Translations under genes and position numbers: made by a program
DNA from: Gemmatimonadota bacterium
GTDB lineage: Bacteria > Gemmatimonadota > Gemmatimonadetes > Gemmatimonadales > GWC2-71-9
Assembly (NCBI GenBank): GCA_009692115.1
Contig: SHZU01000004.1
Location: 1-64,000 of the forward strand
Reading direction: 5' to 3'
DNA: 64,000 nt
Notes under the pieces: generated by a model
What the model was told of the DNA's origin: nothing
The model's database searches: none
Seen by the model: the letters and a program-made list of their open reading frames with translations, nothing else
Part shown: positions 62,471 through 64,000 of the stretch, piece after piece
Numbering within the stretch: the first letter of the stretch is position 1
How the letters are laid out: every line of letters begins with the position of its first letter

Positions 62471-62641
62471 AGCAGTGCACGGCGAGTATTCGGTCTGGCG
62501 GCGGGGTTGTGGCTTAGCTTGGCGTCGGGTGCGGTGGCGCAGGCGGGTCTGATTCGCGGCAAGGTGGTCGACTCGGTCGGCGCCAGCGTGAGCGGCGTGA
62601 TCATCTCGGACGTCCGCGCCGAAGTGCTGCTCGGCCGGTAG
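62468..62641 (+). pseudogene. N-terminal fragment of a secreted carboxypeptidase-regulatory-domain protein
   Basis: 57 residues: a clean signal peptide (SSARRVFGLAAGLWLSLASG, cleavage near AVAQA), then LIRGKVVDSVGASVSGVIIS, the first strands of a CarboxypepD_reg-like sandwich, which stops abruptly at LLGR and a TAG. Full-length relatives continue for at least 60 more residues, usually into a TonB receptor or surface protein. I read it as a truncated gene. A short secreted protein is the alternative. It ends 2 bp before the DDAH-like gene. Confidence 0.55.
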
Positions 62642-62643
62642 CA

Positions 62644-63507
62644 ATGCCCAAGTCGTTTGGGGGCCAGACCATGTGGGGCCCCCTCAAGCGAGTCGTCGTC
62701 AGACGGCCGGATCAGGCGTTCGGCAACGCCGATCCGGCCCGATGGCATTACACCGCCCGCCCGGAGATGGTGGCGGCCTGCGCCGAACATCAGGCGTTCG
62801 TTGAGACGCTGATGCGAAGCGGCGCCGAGATCATCTGGCACGATGAACCGCTGGCCGATCACGCCGATGCCATCTTCTGCCACGACCCGGTGCTGGTGGC
62901 GGATGTGGGCGCCATCCAGCTCCGGATGGGCAAGCCGCTCCGCCGCGGCGAAGAAGCGGCCCTCGGGCTGACCCTCAAGAAAGCCGGCGTTCCGACGGTG
63001 GCCCGGCTCGAGGGCGATGCCCTGGCCGAGTCGGGCGATTTGATGTGGATCGACGAGAAAACCCTGGCGGTCGGCATCGGATACCGGACCAACTACGCCG
63101 GAGTGGCCGCGCTCCGGCACGCGCTCGGTGCTGGGGTCGCCATCATAAACGTCGAGCTGCCCTACTACACCGGGCCGGATGCCTGCCTCCACTTGATGTC
63201 GATGATCAGCATGGTCGACCGCGACTTGGCAGTGGCCTATCCGGGTCTCTTGCCGGTCTCGTTTGTTCAAATACTCGAACGCCGGAACATCCGGCTGGTC
63301 GAAGTGCCCGACTCCGAGTTTCGGACCATGGGCACCAATGTGCTGGCGCTGGCCCCTCGCCAGTGCCTGATGCTCGAAGACAATCCGGTCACTAAGAACC
63401 GGCTCGAAGCCGCAGGGTGCACGGTGTCGACCTATCGCGGCCGTGAGTTGTCTCTGAAGGCCGAGGGAGGCGCTACCTGTCTTACCCGGCCGTTGTTGCG
63501 GCTCTAG
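62644..63507 (+). CDS. Dimethylarginine dimethylaminohydrolase-like amidinohydrolase
   Basis: 287 residues of the guanidine-modifying (pentein) superfamily. The catalytic triad is recognisable: Asp in FCHDPVLV (about 81), His in DACLHLMSMIS (about 183) and Cys in GGATCLTRP (about 279). It hydrolyses methylated arginine or a related guanidino compound to citrulline and an amine. No signal peptide, so it acts in the cytoplasm. It is preceded at 2 bp by the truncated sandwich fragment and followed by the second propeller gene. Confidence 0.9.
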   Translation: MPKSFGGQTMWGPLKRVVVRRPDQAFGNADPARWHYTARPEMVAACAEHQAFVETLMRSGAEIIWHDEPLADHADAIFCHDPVLVADVGAIQLRMGKPLRRGEEAALGLTLKKAGVPTVARLEGDALAESGDLMWIDEKTLAVGIGYRTNYAGVAALRHALGAGVAIINVELPYYTGPDACLHLMSMISMVDRDLAVAYPGLLPVSFVQILERRNIRLVEVPDSEFRTMGTNVLALAPRQCLMLEDNPVTKNRLEAAGCTVSTYRGRELSLKAEGGATCLTRPLLRL

Positions 63508-63538
63508 TTGCCCGATGAACCTCCTCCAGGGTAATTCG

Positions 63539-64000
63539 ATGGACCTCATCCGCACGATCCCAGTCCTGTTGGTTGCCCTCGCTCCCCTGACCGTGTCGGC
63601 CCAAGCCCGCCGGGCTCCCGTGCCGCCGCCAGTACCGGCACCGCTCGAGCAACCGGCGGCGTTCAAGGCCCTCAAGTTTCGGTCGGTGGGCCCCTTCGAC
63701 GGCGGGCGGGCATCGCGGGCCGTCGGTGTCCCGGACGATCCGACGACGTACTACATGGCCACCGCGTCGGGCGGCGTGTGGAAGTCGGTCGATGGCGGCA
63801 TCAGCTGGGCGCCGATCTTCGACGATCAATCGACGGCGTCGATCGGGTCGATCTCCGTGGCGCCGAGCGATCGGAACGTCGTCTATGTCGGGTCGGGTGA
63901 GGCCAATGTTCGGGGCAACACCACCCCGGGTAACGGGATCTACAAGTCGACGGATGCCGGCAAGACTTGGAGCCACGTGTGGAAGCAGGAGGGCCAGATC
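63539..64000 (+). CDS. Sortilin/VPS10-like beta-propeller protein, 5' part (runs off the window)
   Basis: The first 154 residues of a second large propeller: signal peptide (LIRTIPVLLVALAPLTVSAQA), a proline-rich spacer, then KFRSVGPFDGGRASRAVGVP and the BNR blades WKSVDGGISW and YKSTDAGKTW, as in the gene at 44865. The start is set at ATG 63539, with AGGG about 8 nt upstream; ATG 63515 in the same frame has no SD. The gene continues beyond base 64000, so the rest cannot be judged. Confidence 0.85.
   Translation, partial: MDLIRTIPVLLVALAPLTVSAQARRAPVPPPVPAPLEQPAAFKALKFRSVGPFDGGRASRAVGVPDDPTTYYMATASGGVWKSVDGGISWAPIFDDQSTASIGSISVAPSDRNVVYVGSGEANVRGNTTPGNGIYKSTDAGKTWSHVWKQEGQI

Overview
The window looks like chromosomal DNA from a high-GC, Gram-negative soil-type bacterium. 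Gemmatimonadota is the best guess and Acidobacteriota the main alternative. Support for this is indirect: a broken MacB/FtsX permease of the acidobacterial 'ADOP' kind, a TonB-dependent receptor with an N-terminal carboxypeptidase-regulatory domain, two TolB-propeller/CehA-type hydrolases, two sortilin-like propellers, and many exported peptidases and amidohydrolases. No rRNA, tRNA, CRISPR array, intact transposase or phage module is visible.

Layout: 1-12.2 kb holds an S41 peptidase, homoserine dehydrogenase, a decayed ABC transporter, an FMN alpha-hydroxyacid oxidase, a CPBP protease, two gene remnants, an M55 peptidase and a coupled M14 peptidase-SDR-dehydrogenase operon. 12.5-19.5 kb holds an ORF6N pseudogene, an esterase coupled to pyrC, an NTF2-like remnant, a small zinc-ribbon pair and the broken ADOP permease. 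19.5-31.1 kb holds an alpha/beta hydrolase with an M28 peptidase, a Rieske oxygenase with an amino-acid permease, a DUF2231 protein, a TonB-dependent receptor and an ABC-2 exporter. 31.1-35.1 kb is a compact carotenoid cluster (crtZ convergent with crtY-crtI-crtB; no crtE), predicted to make beta-carotene and zeaxanthin. 35.3-49.6 kb holds a wrecked toxin-antitoxin pair, a TolB/CehA hydrolase with a hydroxyacid dehydrogenase, an MFS transporter, an M29-type peptidase, a family-5 uracil-DNA glycosylase, DUF411 and small secreted proteins, homocysteine methyltransferase, a large propeller and a YtcJ-type amidohydrolase. 49.6-64 kb holds a CocE-type hydrolase, an aminotransferase-ALDH-TolB/CehA-pseudouridine synthase operon, a CoA transferase, two amidohydrolases, a deleted amidohydrolase remnant, a DDAH-like enzyme and the start of a second propeller.

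Most genes sit in short operons with ATGA or GTGA stop/start overlaps, so translational coupling is the rule. A repeated logic is an exported hydrolase coupled to an oxidoreductase or a second hydrolase. This suits an organism that scavenges extracellular peptides and amides.

Three window-wide patterns stand out. (1) The octamer CGTTAGGC occurs 16 times, far above chance; it accounts for nearly all TTA leucine codons I found. (2) At least nine genes have a TAnnnT hexamer ending exactly 6 nt before the start codon, the geometry of leaderless mRNAs. (3) About nine loci are decayed genes carrying frameshifts, nonsense codons or internal deletions. I found no obviously new multi-gene defence or biosynthetic system. 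The motif and the leaderless architecture are the most promising signals.
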